Source: Phylloscopus collybita (taxonomy: Eukaryota > Chordata > Aves > Passeriformes > Phylloscopidae). Taken from it: DNA of 64,000 bases. The notes under the pieces were generated by a model, which worked only from the letters and a program-made list of their open reading frames with translations, was not told where the DNA came from and did not search any database. Numbering within the stretch: position 1 is the stretch's first letter; each line of letters opens with the position of its first letter. The stretch covers positions 647,974 through 711,973 of the forward strand of contig JAJNNQ010000140.1 of NCBI GenBank assembly GCA_027886175.1. Direction: 5' to 3'. This document shows positions 1-9,373 of this stretch, in pieces. Position numbers and translations under genes: made by a program.

Positions 1-1510
1 TTGTAGGGAATATTAGTAGGCATATGCCCACTGGCACTCAGACAGCATTAGACACGAACAGTGGCCCTTTTCCATGGAAAAAGAAATTATCCATCCTATG
101 TTCCTGATGTCAGTTTGAAGGAGGCCTTTGGTACTACAAGGGCAGACAAACTTCCAACTGGCGGTAGATTGCACCTCGGAGATGTCCTCATTTGTATGGA
201 ATTTTAGTGGTATTTTAGTACTCAGCAGCCACGACAGAGAGCATTAAACATGAACGGTGGGCCTTTTCCATAGGAAACCAAAGTCTCCAGGTGAGGTTCC
301 GAATGTCAGTTTGAAGGAGGCCTTTGTCACTGCAAGAGCAGACAAACTTCCATCTGGTGGCATATTGCGTCTGGGAGATATCCTCATTTGTATGTAATTT
401 CAGTAGTCATAAGCCCAGTGGCAAGGGGGCAGTATTAAACACCAAGGGTGTCCTGTTTCCATGGGAAACCAAAGCGTCCTCTCCAGATTCCTGATGTCAG
501 TTTGTAGGAGGCCATTGGCATTAAAAGGGTAGACAAACTTTCAACTGGTAGTAGACTCCATCTGGGAGATATCCTCATTTGTATGGAATTTTACTAGGCA
601 TAAGCCCAGTGGCAGGCACATAGCATTAGACACAAACGGTGGCCCATTTCCATGGGAAACCAAAGTCTCCACCCCACGTTCCTGATGTCAGTTTTTAGGA
701 GGCCTTTGGCACTACAAGGGCAGGCAAACTTCCACCTGGTGGTAGATTTCACCTGGGAGATATCCTCATTTGTATGGAACTTCAGCAGTCATAACCCCAG
801 TGCCAGGCAGACAGCATTAGTCACGAACGGTGGTCCTTTTCCATGGGAAACCAAAGTCTCCACCCTAGGTTCCTGATGTCAGTTTGTAGGAGGCCTTTGG
901 AACCACAAGGGCAAAGAAACTTCCATCTGGTGTTAGATTTCACCTGGGAGATATTCTCATTTGTATGGAATTTTAGTGGAATTTTAGTAGGCAGAATCCC
1001 AGCGGCAGGAAGACAGCATTAGACACGAACGGTGACCCATTTCCTTGGGAAACCAAAGTCTCCACCCCACGATCCTAATGTCATTTTCTAGGAGGCCTCT
1101 GGCACTACAAGAGGAGACAAACTTCCAACTTGTGGCATATTGCATCTGGGAGATATCCTCATTTGTATGTAATTTTAGTAGCCATAAGCCCACTGGCATT
1201 CAGACAGCATTAGACACGAACGGTGTCCCTTTTCCATGGGAAACCAAAGTCTCTGTCCCAGATTCCTGATGTCCATTTGTATGAGGCCTCTTGCTCTACA
1301 GGGGCCAACAAACTTCCATCTGGTTGTAGATTGCACCTGGGAGACATCCTCATTTGTATGGAATTTTAGTGGAATTTTAATAGGCGGAAGCCTAGTGGCA
1401 GGCACACATTAGACACTAACGGTGGCCCATTTCCATGGGAAACCAAAGTCTCCACTCCAGATTCCTGATGTCAGTTTGTAGGAGGCCTTTGGCACTACAA
1501 GGGCAGACAA
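1..1510 (+). repeat. Duplicated satellite block, left copy (partner 3699-5204)
   Basis: This multi-unit block recurs at 3699-5204 with an offset of 3,698 bp that falls to 3,694 bp after a 4-bp deletion near 4710. Private variants are shared, for example the GTAGGGAATATTAGTAGGC segment at the left edge and AAAAAGAAATTATCC shortly after. This shows segmental duplication rather than independent monomers. Beyond about 1510 the pairing slips by about one unit (1701 pairs with 5204, offset 3,503). Confidence 0.8.
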
Positions 1511-3698
1511 AGTTTTGTCTGGTGGTTGATTGCATCGAGGAGATATCCTCATTTGTGTGGAGTTTCAGCAGGCAGAAGCCCAGTGGCAGGCAGACAGCAT
1601 TAGACACGAACAGTGGACCTTTTCAATGGGAAACCAAAGTCTCCACCTCACGTTCCTGATGTCAGTTTGTAGGAGGCCTTTGGAACTACAAGGGCAGACA
1701 AAATTCCATCTGGTGGTAAATTGCACCTGGGAGATATCCTCATTTGTATAGAATTATAGAGGAATTTAATTGCGCAGAATCCCAGCGACAGGTAGACAGA
1801 ATTAGACATGAATAGTGGCCCTTTTCTAGGGGAAAACAAAGCCTCCAGGCCAGGTTCCTGATGTCAGTTTTTAGGAGACCTTTGGCACTACAAGAACAGA
1901 CAAACTTCCAACTAGTGGCATATTGCAGCTTGGAGATATACTCATTTGTATGGAATTTTAGTGGAATTAAAGCAGGCAGAAGCGCAGTGTCAAGAAAACA
2001 GCATTGAAAACCAACGGTGGCCCATTTCCTTGGGAAACCAAAGTCTCCACCCCACGTTCCTGATGTCCGTTTCTAGGAGGCTTTTGGCACTACAAGAGCA
2101 GACAAACTTCCAACTGGTGGCATATTGCATCGGGGAGATATCCTCATTTGTATGTAATTTTAGTGGAATTTTAGTAGGCATAAGCCCAGTGTATGGCAGA
2201 CAGCATTAGACACGAACGGTGACCCATTTCTAAGGGAAACCAAAGTCTCCACCCCACGTTCCTGATGTCCGTTTCTAGGAGGGCTTTGGCACTACAAGGG
2301 CAGACAAACTTCCACCTGGTGGTAGATTTCACCTGGGAGATATCCTCATTTCTATGGAACTTCAGCAGTCATAGCCACAGTGCCAGGCAGACAGCATTAG
2401 ACGCGAACGGTGGCCCATTTCTTTGGGAAACCAAAGTCTCCACCGCACGTTCCTGATGTCAGTTTTTAGGAGGCCTTTGGCACTACAAGGGCAGACAAAC
2501 TTCCAACGGGTGGTAGATTGCACCTGGGAGACATCCTCATTTGTGAGGGATTTCAGCAGGCATAACCCCAGTGCCAGGCAGACAGCATTAGACACGAACG
2601 GTGGCCCTTTTCCGTGGGAAACCAAAATCTCCACCCCACGTTGCTGATGTCACTTTGTAGGAGGCATTTCCCAATATAAGGGCAGAGAAACTTCCATCTG
2701 GTTGTCGATTGCACCTGGGAGATATCCTCATTTCTATTGAATTTTAGTGGAATTTTAGTAGGAAGAAGCCCAGTGGCAGGCAGACAGTATTAGACACGAA
2801 CGGCGGCTCATTTCTATGGGAAACCAAAGTCTCCACACCACGTACCCGCTGTCCATTTCTAGGAGACCTTTGGCACTACAAGGGCAGACAAACTTCCACC
2901 TTGTGGTAGATTGCACCTTGGAGATATCCTCATTTGTATGGAACTTCAGCAGTCATAACCACAGTGCCAGGCAGACAGCATTAGACGGGAACGGCGGTCC
3001 TTTTCCATGGGAAACCAAAGTCTCCACACCACGTACCGGATGTCAGGTTTTAGGAGGCATTTGGCAGTACAAGGGCAGACAAACTTCCGTCTGGTGGTTG
3101 ATTGCATCGGGGAGATATCCTCATTTGTATGGAATTTCAGCACGTAGAAACCCAGTGGCAGGCAGACAGCATAAGACACGAACGGTGGCCCATTTCTAAG
3201 GGAAACCAAAGTCTCCACCCCACGTTCCTGTTGTCCGTTTCTAGGAGGCCTTTGGCACTACAAGGGCAGACAAACTTCCACCTGGTGGTAGATTGCACCT
3301 GGGAGATATCCTCATTTGTATGGAACCTCTGCAGTCCTAACTACAGTGCCAGGCAGACAGCATTAGTCACGAACGGTGGTCCTTTTCCATGGGAAACCAA
3401 AGTCTCCACACAACGTTCCCGATGTCAGGTTTTAGGAGACCTTTGGCACTAGAAGGGCAGACAATCTTCCGTCTGGTGGTTGATTGCATCGGGGAGATAT
3501 CCTCATTTGTATGGAATTTCAGCAGGTAGAAGCCCAGTGGCAGGCAGACAGCATTAGACATGAACGGTGGCCCTTTTCCTATGGGCAACCAAAGTCTCCA
3601 TGCCACGTTCCTGAAGTCAGGTTTTAGGAGACCTTTGGCAGTACAAGGGCAGACAAACTTCCATCTGGTGGGAAATTCTATTTGGGAGATAACCTCAT

Positions 3699-5204
3699 TT
3701 GTAGGGAATATTAGTAGGCATATGCCCACTGGCACTCAGACAGCATTAGACACGAACATTGGCCCTTTTCCATGGAAAAAGAAATTATCCGTCCTATGTT
3801 CCTGATGTCAGTTTGAAGGAGGCCTTTGGTACTACAAGGGCAGACAAACTTCCAACTGGCGGTAGATTGCACCTCGGAGATGTCCTCATTTGTATGGAAT
3901 TTTAGTGGTATTTTAGTAATCAGCAGCCCAGACAGACAGCATTAAACATGAACGGTGGGCCTTTTCCATAGGAAACCAAAGTCTCCAGGTGAGGTTCCAA
4001 ATGTCAGTTTGAAGGAGGCCTTTGTCACTGCAAGAGCAGACAAACTTCCATCTGGTGGCATATTGCATCTGGGAGATATCCTCATTTGTATGTAATTTCA
4101 GTAGTCATAAGCCCAGTGGCAAGGGGGCAGTATTAAACACCAAGGGTGTCCTGTTTCCATGGGAAACCAAAGCGTCCTCTCCAGATTCCTGATGTCAGTT
4201 TGTAGGAGGCCATTGGCATTAAAAGGGTAGACAAACTTTCAACTGGTAGTAGACTCCATCTGGGAGATATCCTCATTTGTATGGAATTTTACTAGGCATA
4301 AGCCCAGTGGCAGGCACATAGCATTAGACACAAACGGTGGCCCATTTCCATGGGAAACCAAAGTCTCCACCCCACGTTCCTGATGTCAGTTTTTAGGAGG
4401 CCTTTGGCACTACAAGGGCAGGCAAACTTCCACCTGGTGGTAGATTTCACCTGGGAGATATCCTCATTTGTATGGAACTTCAGCAGTCATAACCCCAGTG
4501 CCAGGCAGACAGCATTAGACGCGAACAGTGGTCCTTTTCCATGGGAAACCAAAGTCTCCACCCTAGGTTCCTGATGTCAGTTTGTAGGAGGCCTTTGGAA
4601 CCACAAGGGCAAAGAAACTTCCATCTGGTGTTAGATTTCACCTGGGAGATATTCTCATTTGTATGGAATTTTAGTGGAATTTTAGTAGGCAGAATCCCAG
4701 CTACAGGAAGCATTAGACACGAACCGTGACCCATTTCCTTGGGAAACCAAAGTCTCCACCCCACGATCCTAATGCCATTTTCTAGGAGGCCTCTGGCACT
4801 ACAAGAGGAGACAAACTTCCAACTTGTGGCATATTGCATCTGGGAGATATCCTCATTTGTATGTAATTTTAGTAGCCATAAGCCCAGTGGCAGTCAGACA
4901 GCATTAGACACGAACGGTTTCCCTTTTCCATGGGAAACCAAAGTCTCTGCCCCAGATTCCTGATGTCAATTTGTATGAAGCCTTTTGCTCTACAGGGGCC
5001 GACAAACTTCCATCTGGTTGTAGATTGCACCTGGGAGACATCCTCATTTGTATGGAATTTTAGTGGAATTTTAATAGGCGGAAGCCTAGTGGCAGGCACA
5101 CATTAGACACTAACGGTGGCCCATTTCCATGGGAAACCAAAGTCTCCACTCCAGGTTCTTGATGTCAGTTTGTAGGAGGCCTTTGGCACTACAGGGGCAG
5201 ACAA
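3699..5204 (+). repeat. Duplicated satellite block, right copy (partner 1-1510)
   Basis: This is the right-hand copy of the block at the window start, colinear and highly similar over about 1.5 kb, with the same rare variants in the same order. A few substitutions and one 4-bp deletion separate the two. Confidence 0.8.
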
Positions 5205-6788
5205 AATTCCATCTGGTGGTAAATTGCACCTGGGAGATATCCTCATTTGTATAGAATTTTAAAGGAATTTAATTGCGCAGAATCCCAGCGACAGGTAGAC
5301 AGAATTAGACATGAATAGTGGCCCTTCTCCAGGGGAAAACAAAGTCTCCAGGCCAGGTTCCTGATGTCAGTTTTTAGGAGGCCTTTGGCACGAAAAGAAC
5401 AGACAAACTTCCAACTAGTGGCATATTGCAGCTTGGAGATATACTCATTTGTATGGAATTTTAGTGGAATTAAAGGAGGCAGAAGCCCAGTGTCAAGTAG
5501 AAAGCATTGAAAACCAACGGTGGCCCATTTCCATGGGAAACCAAAGTCTCCACTCCAGGTTCCTGATGTCCGTTTCTAGGAGGCCTTTGGCACTATAAGG
5601 GCAGACAAAGTTCCGTCTGGTGGCATATTGCATCGAGGAGATATCCTCATTTGTATGGAATTTCAGCAGGCAGAAGCCCAGTGGCAGGCAGACAGCATTA
5701 GACACGAACAGTGGACCGTTTCCATGGGAAACCAAAGTCTCCACCTCATGTTCCTGATGTGAATTTGTAGGAGGCCTTTGGCACTACAAGGGTAAACAAC
5801 CTTCCATGTGCTGGTACATTCCATCTGGGAGATATAGTCATTTCTAAGGAATTACAGCATTCATGATCCCTTTGGCAGGCAGAGAGCATTAGACAGGAAA
5901 TGTGGCCCTTTTCCATGGGAAACCAAAGTCTCCACCCCACGTTCCTGATGTTAGTTTGTAGGAGGCATTTGGCACTACAAAGGTAGACAAACTTCCATCT
6001 GGTGGTGGATTGCACCTGGGAGATATCCGCATCTGTATGGAGTTTCAGCAGGCCTTATCCCAGTGTGCGGCAGACAGCTTTAGGCACGAACGGTGGCCCT
6101 TTTCCATGGGAAACCAAAGTCTCCACTCCAGGTTCCTGATGTCAGTTTGTAGGAGGCCTTTGGCACTACAGGGGCAGACAATGTTTTGTCTGGTGGTTGA
6201 TTGCATCGAGGAGATATCCTCATTTGTATGGAATTTCAGCAGGCAGAAGCCCAGTGGCAGGCAGACAGCATTAGACACGAACAGTGGACCTTTTCCATGG
6301 GAAACCAAAGTCTCCACCTCACGTTCCTGATGTCATTTATTAGGAGGCCTTTGGATCTACAAGGGCAGACAAAATTCCATCTGGTGGTAAATTGCACCTG
6401 GGAGATATCCTCCTTTGTATAGGATTATAAAGGAATTTTAGTGCGCAGAATCCCAGGGGCAGGTAGACAGAATTAGACATTAATAGTGGCCCTTTTCCAG
6501 GGGAAAACAAAGTCTCCAGGCCAGGTTCTTGATGTCAGTTTTTAGGAGGCCTTTGGCACTACAAGAACAGACAAACTTCCATCTGGTGGTAGATTGCACC
6601 TGGGTGATATCCTCATTTGTATGGAATTTTAGTGGAATTAAGGTAGGCAGAAGCCAAGTGGCTGGCAGACAGCATTAGACACGAACGGTGGCCCATTTCC
6701 TTGGGAAACCAAAGTCTCCATCCCATGTTCCTGATGTCAGTTTGTAGGAGGCCTTTGGCACTACAAGGGCAGACAAACTTCCAACTAG

Positions 6789-6792
6789 TGGT
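6789..6792. other. Target-site duplication, left copy (TGGT)
   Basis: TGGT lies just before the 5' LTR and recurs just after the 3' LTR at 13330-13333. Removing the element and one TGGT restores the satellite text CCAACTAGTGGTAGATTCC, which matches other units. A 5-bp duplication does not fit (GTGGT against ATGGT). Confidence 0.85.
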
Positions 6793-6899
6793 TGTCTTGG
6801 GTTGTGGAGCTGGGTTTTGTGTATTCTATTTACATTTGTTTTGAGGCCTGATGACCCACCTTGATAGGCCATTGTTACCTTCCCCAGCCTGTGCGGTGC

Positions 6900-6907
6900 A
6901 TTTGCAT
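6900..6907. promoter_or_regulatory. Octamer motif in LTR U3 (ATTTGCAT)
   Basis: This is an exact match to the POU/Oct octamer (reverse of ATGCAAAT), directly upstream of a G-rich tract and the 22-bp repeats. It is present in both LTRs (12725-12732 in the 3' copy). Function as an enhancer element is inferred from the motif and its position only. Confidence 0.45.
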
Positions 6908-6933
6908 TTCTATACATCTCATGCCCTGGCGGT

Positions 6934-6966
6934 GGGGGGTGGGGGGGAGGGGGGGGTGGCCGGGGG
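6934..6966 (+). promoter_or_regulatory. G-run tract in LTR, potential quadruplex or Sp/KLF-binding
   Basis: Runs of 6, 7, 8 and 5 Gs are separated by T, A and a short TGGCC-type spacer, which meets the usual four-run quadruplex rule. The same tract, with the same run lengths, is at 12759-12791. Such tracts in LTR promoters can bind Sp/KLF factors. That role is inferred. Confidence 0.5.
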
Positions 6967-6971
6967 TTGGC

Positions 6972-7037
6972 GGTTCGGCCCTGCTGCAGGAGTGGTTCGG
7001 CCCTGCTGCAGGAGTGGTTCGGCCCTGCTGCAGGAGC
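6972..7037 (+). repeat. Three 22-bp direct repeats in 5' LTR
   Basis: Three head-to-tail copies of GGTTCGGCCCTGCTGCAGG plus AGT start at 6972, 6994 and 7016. The last copy ends AGC. Each contains CCTGC-T-GCAGG, a small dyad. The arrangement resembles retroviral U3 enhancer repeats. The 3' LTR has the same three at 12797-12862. Confidence 0.9.
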
Positions 7038-7353
7038 GGTGTGCGCGGCGCTTCCTTCGTGGCGGTGTGGGAAGAGCTTCTTCGTCTCCTGTGCTGGCCA
7101 TCCTGTCTCCCTCCTCGCCGCCCCTGAACCGGTTTCTTCGCAGAATCATCTCTGCTCCAACAGGATCACGTCTGCCACTCCAGAAGTGTTTGGACTGTTT
7201 ACGTTTGGACTGTTATCAACATCCTGAATCACAGGGTCAGATTGAAACTCTGACTTTGTCAGGGTTTTCTTCTAAAATTATTGTTTATTTGTTTATTTGT
7301 TTGGTTGGTTGGGTGGTTTTGTTTCCTATCATATTTGTATTGTTAAACCTCCT

Positions 7354-7359
7354 AGTAAA
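7354..7359 (+). terminator. Variant polyadenylation signal AGTAAA in 5' LTR
   Basis: AGTAAA is a common variant of AATAAA. It sits about 150 bp before the LTR end, and the only closely spaced candidate is here. The functional copy would be the one in the 3' LTR (13179-13184). Assignment is by motif and position. Confidence 0.5.
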
Positions 7360-7509
7360 GAACTGTTATTCCTATTCCCAACATTTTCGCCTGAGAGCCC
7401 TTGATTGCAAAATTATAATTCGTCGGGGTGCGAGGGGTTGGTATTCTCCATCCTAGGGGAACCTCAGTTTCCCTGGCAGATACCTGTCTTTCCAAACCAA
7501 GACAGATTT

Positions 7510-7528
7510 TGGCGCCCAAGGGTGGGGC
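7510..7528 (+). promoter_or_regulatory. Primer-binding site, lysine-tRNA-like
   Basis: TGGCGCCCAAGGGTGGGGC begins 5 bp after the 5' LTR. It closely follows the complement of the 3' end of tRNA-Lys1,2 but has GG where that sequence has a single C, an insertion plus a substitution. It would prime minus-strand DNA synthesis. The first ten bases (TGGCGCCCAA) match fully. Confidence 0.8.
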
Positions 7529-7594
7529 ACGAGGGCATTGAGAGAGAGGAATAACAGTTCTTGGGTATTAGATAAAAGCCCACTGGCCAGAATA
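7529..7594 (+). other. Retroviral leader between primer site and gag ATG
   Basis: A short leader of 66 bp. The gag frame is open through it, but the first in-frame ATG is at 7595. No clear packaging hairpin or splice donor is apparent by eye. A donor is not needed because there is no env. Confidence 0.6.
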
Positions 7595-9355
7595 ATGTGG
7601 TCTAGCTTTCCCTGGTTTGGGTGGCACGTGGTGGTGGCTGTATTTCTGCCATTTGCTACTCCTTATGTTAATATGGGTCCTATGACTAAGGCTACTGTGG
7701 CGGGCATTCAGTTTGTTTTGTGGATTAATAAGGTGAGAAATTCATGGATTTTTAACTTCCTCTGGAAAGCAAGCACATGGATTCATAGCTATCATAGGCT
7801 AACTCTGTGCTTCTGGGGTTACTTTAACAATGGTACCTATTGTAAGGAAATGGCACCGGGGGAAATTTTCTCCCAGCCCTTCACACAGTTTTTTGGGTCC
7901 ACCCCACCAGTTTTTGAAGGGTTGAAATCTCTGAGTGCTAATGATATCATACAGTGGCTGGTGTTGCTGGTATGCCTGTTCTGTTTGGCATTCAGAGATA
8001 AGGGGAAATTGGCCTGGGTAAGCACCTTAATAAGTACCCCAGAGAATAAGAATGCAGCCCAAGAGTCCGCTCCTGCCCCACAGCCTGCCTCAGAGATAAA
8101 CCACCCGGTTTGGGTGGGGGCTCTGATTAAGGAGATGCAAGAAAAGATGAGCCAGATGCTGAGGGAGTACATCTCCCCAGCTAGTGGGAAATCCTTCCCC
8201 TGCCCTGACAAAAGAGAGCCTGATGGTGCAGCAATGAAACCCACAGAGATTACAACTGCTCAGGTCCCAGCTGAACCACAGGGGCAGTCACAGCCAGCGG
8301 CAGTTGCCCCTGTGGAAACAAAGAAATCTAAGGTGAAAACAGCAAACCCAGACAATAAGAAAGGAGGGCCCTCACAACCTGCAGGGGAATCACATGTTCA
8401 GATCATCACCGAGTCCCTGTCGTATGAAAGTCTCCGTAACCTGCAAAAAGATATTGTACGGCGGGGGCGTGAGGCTTACACAGCCTGGCTACTTCGGGTT
8501 TGGGACCTCATGGGTACTGGTGTGCAATTGGACAGTGGTGAGGCAAGGAATTTGGGACCCTTGACCCAGGACTCAGGTATAAATCAGGTATTTGTAAGAG
8601 AGCCAGGACCCCTTTCCCTTTGGGAGCGGCTTTTAATGAGTGTGAGAGAGAGATTTATCCACAAAGAAAGAATGCAGGAGCACCACCATAGAATGCGCTG
8701 GAAAACTCTGGAGGAAGGGATCCAACAGCTGAGGGAAGTGGCGGTGCTGGAGGTACTTTTTGGGAGGAGTGGACAGCATGATAATGACCCTGACAAGGTT
8801 AAATGCACAGGGCAGATGTTGTGGAATCTGGCAAATCTAGGGCCATCTCAGTACACCACCTTTATTGCAACAATTAATGCTGAGGACAATCGAGAGACAG
8901 TGGGGTCTGTTGCCAATAAGCTTAGGAACTATGAAAGTATGATCAATGGCCCGATGCAGGCTCATATCTCTGCCGTGGTTAAAGAACTCAAAGAAGAGAT
9001 AAGGGGGGTGAGGGAGGAGATGAGGACAAACAGTTCCAATGTGGCACCAGTGCGAGTCACAGGCCCCAGAGTTAGAGCCCAACGACCCCCAGCTCGAGAG
9101 AGAGGGTACACCCCAAGAGCTGACCTGTGGTTTTATCTGCGTGACCATGGGGAAGACATGGGAATGTGGGATGGGAAACCCACTTCTGTCCTGGCAGCAC
9201 GGGTGCGTGAGCTCAAGGAGAGGAACAATCACCAAGGGGGATCTACGAAAATGAAAGTAGCCTCAGCCTCCTATAACCAAGCTGCCAATGCTGTGTTGAA
9301 TCCCCTTGAAGGAACCTCTAGTATGTATGCTCAGGAAGGGGATAACCAGTGCTAG
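7595..9355 (+). CDS. Gag-like polyprotein of ERVL-like retrovirus
   Basis: Structural polyprotein, 586 aa from the first in-frame ATG at 7595 (A at -3) to TAG at 9353-9355. The frame is open upstream to the primer site, but only non-ATG codons precede 7595. Residues about 9-25 are hydrophobic (HVVVAVFLPFA region) and residues 118-133 form a clear hydrophobic segment (IIQWLVLLVCLFCLAF). A Pro/Gln/Lys-rich linker follows to about residue 265. Residues 267-456 look like a capsid core: SLSYESLRNLQKD, then AWLLRVWD at 297-304, then SLWERLLMSVRERF. This layout is known from ERVL-type Gag. A short charged helix (about 459-476, VVKELKEEIRGVREEM) could coil. No CCHC zinc knuckle exists; an Arg-rich stretch (about 487-508) may bind nucleic acid instead, as in foamy-virus Gag. 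Translation past the amber stop would give Gag-Pol. The N-terminal membrane-like segments are unusual for Gag. Confidence 0.85.
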   Translation: MWSSFPWFGWHVVVAVFLPFATPYVNMGPMTKATVAGIQFVLWINKVRNSWIFNFLWKASTWIHSYHRLTLCFWGYFNNGTYCKEMAPGEIFSQPFTQFFGSTPPVFEGLKSLSANDIIQWLVLLVCLFCLAFRDKGKLAWVSTLISTPENKNAAQESAPAPQPASEINHPVWVGALIKEMQEKMSQMLREYISPASGKSFPCPDKREPDGAAMKPTEITTAQVPAEPQGQSQPAAVAPVETKKSKVKTANPDNKKGGPSQPAGESHVQIITESLSYESLRNLQKDIVRRGREAYTAWLLRVWDLMGTGVQLDSGEARNLGPLTQDSGINQVFVREPGPLSLWERLLMSVRERFIHKERMQEHHHRMRWKTLEEGIQQLREVAVLEVLFGRSGQHDNDPDKVKCTGQMLWNLANLGPSQYTTFIATINAEDNRETVGSVANKLRNYESMINGPMQAHISAVVKELKEEIRGVREEMRTNSSNVAPVRVTGPRVRAQRPPARERGYTPRADLWFYLRDHGEDMGMWDGKPTSVLAARVRELKERNNHQGGSTKMKVASASYNQAANAVLNPLEGTSSMYAQEGDNQC

Positions 9356-9373
9356 AGGGGCCCTGCCTCTAGC
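9351..9373 (+). promoter_or_regulatory. Gag amber stop inside an 8-bp hairpin, candidate readthrough site
   Basis: GCTAGAGG (9351-9358) and CCTCTAGC (9366-9373) pair perfectly around a 7-nt loop (GGCCCTG). The gag stop UAG (9353-9355) is within the 5' arm. Pol continues in the same frame straight after the stop with no other terminator, so readthrough, not frameshifting, would join them. A ribosome pausing on the UAG would already cover most of the hairpin, so a role in recoding is inference. The UAG could also be a private nonsense mutation. Confidence 0.55.

Larger units (their letters stand above)
1..6792 (+). repeat. Satellite array, ~191/202-bp units, plus orientation
   Basis: Diverged head-to-tail units fill this stretch, about 35 copies. 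Landmarks in order within a unit are GGAGGCCTTTGGCACTACAA, then AGACAAACTTCCA, GGGAGATATCCTCATTTGTA, CCCAGTGGCAGGCAGACAGC, TTAGACACGAACGGTGG and CCATGGGAAACCAAAGTCTC. The spacing of the last landmark alternates mainly between about 191 and 202 bp. The long class carries a second copy of an 11-bp segment (GGAATTTTAGT). Copies differ from each other by many substitutions, so the array is old compared with the 499-bp array at the right end. Short open frames in it are a by-product of the unit and are not genes. I do not recognise the family by name. The array starts before the window and is interrupted at 6792 by a retrovirus. Confidence 0.95.
6793..7504 (+). repeat. 5' LTR (712 bp)
   Basis: It starts TGTCTTGG and ends CCAAGACA, a perfect 8-bp terminal inverted repeat with canonical TG...CA ends. 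It matches 12618-13329 with one difference in 712 positions. U3 holds an octamer motif, a G-rich tract and three 22-bp direct repeats. A variant polyadenylation signal lies near the 3' end. I could not place the transcription start or exact U3/R/U5 limits. No strong canonical TATA box is visible, though TCTATACA at 6909-6916 is a weak candidate. Confidence 0.95.

Noticed and set aside
652..6330. Many plus-strand frames of about 74 codons starting with a Met-Gly-Asn-Gln-Ser-type sequence
   Set aside because: They are the satellite monomer translated again and again. They start at the CCATGGGAAACC landmark and end by chance in the next unit; changes between copies show no sign of protein constraint.
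7538..7594. Gag start at the TTG at 7538
   Set aside because: Not an ATG; the frame is merely open upstream. The ATG at 7595 with A at -3 is the better start.
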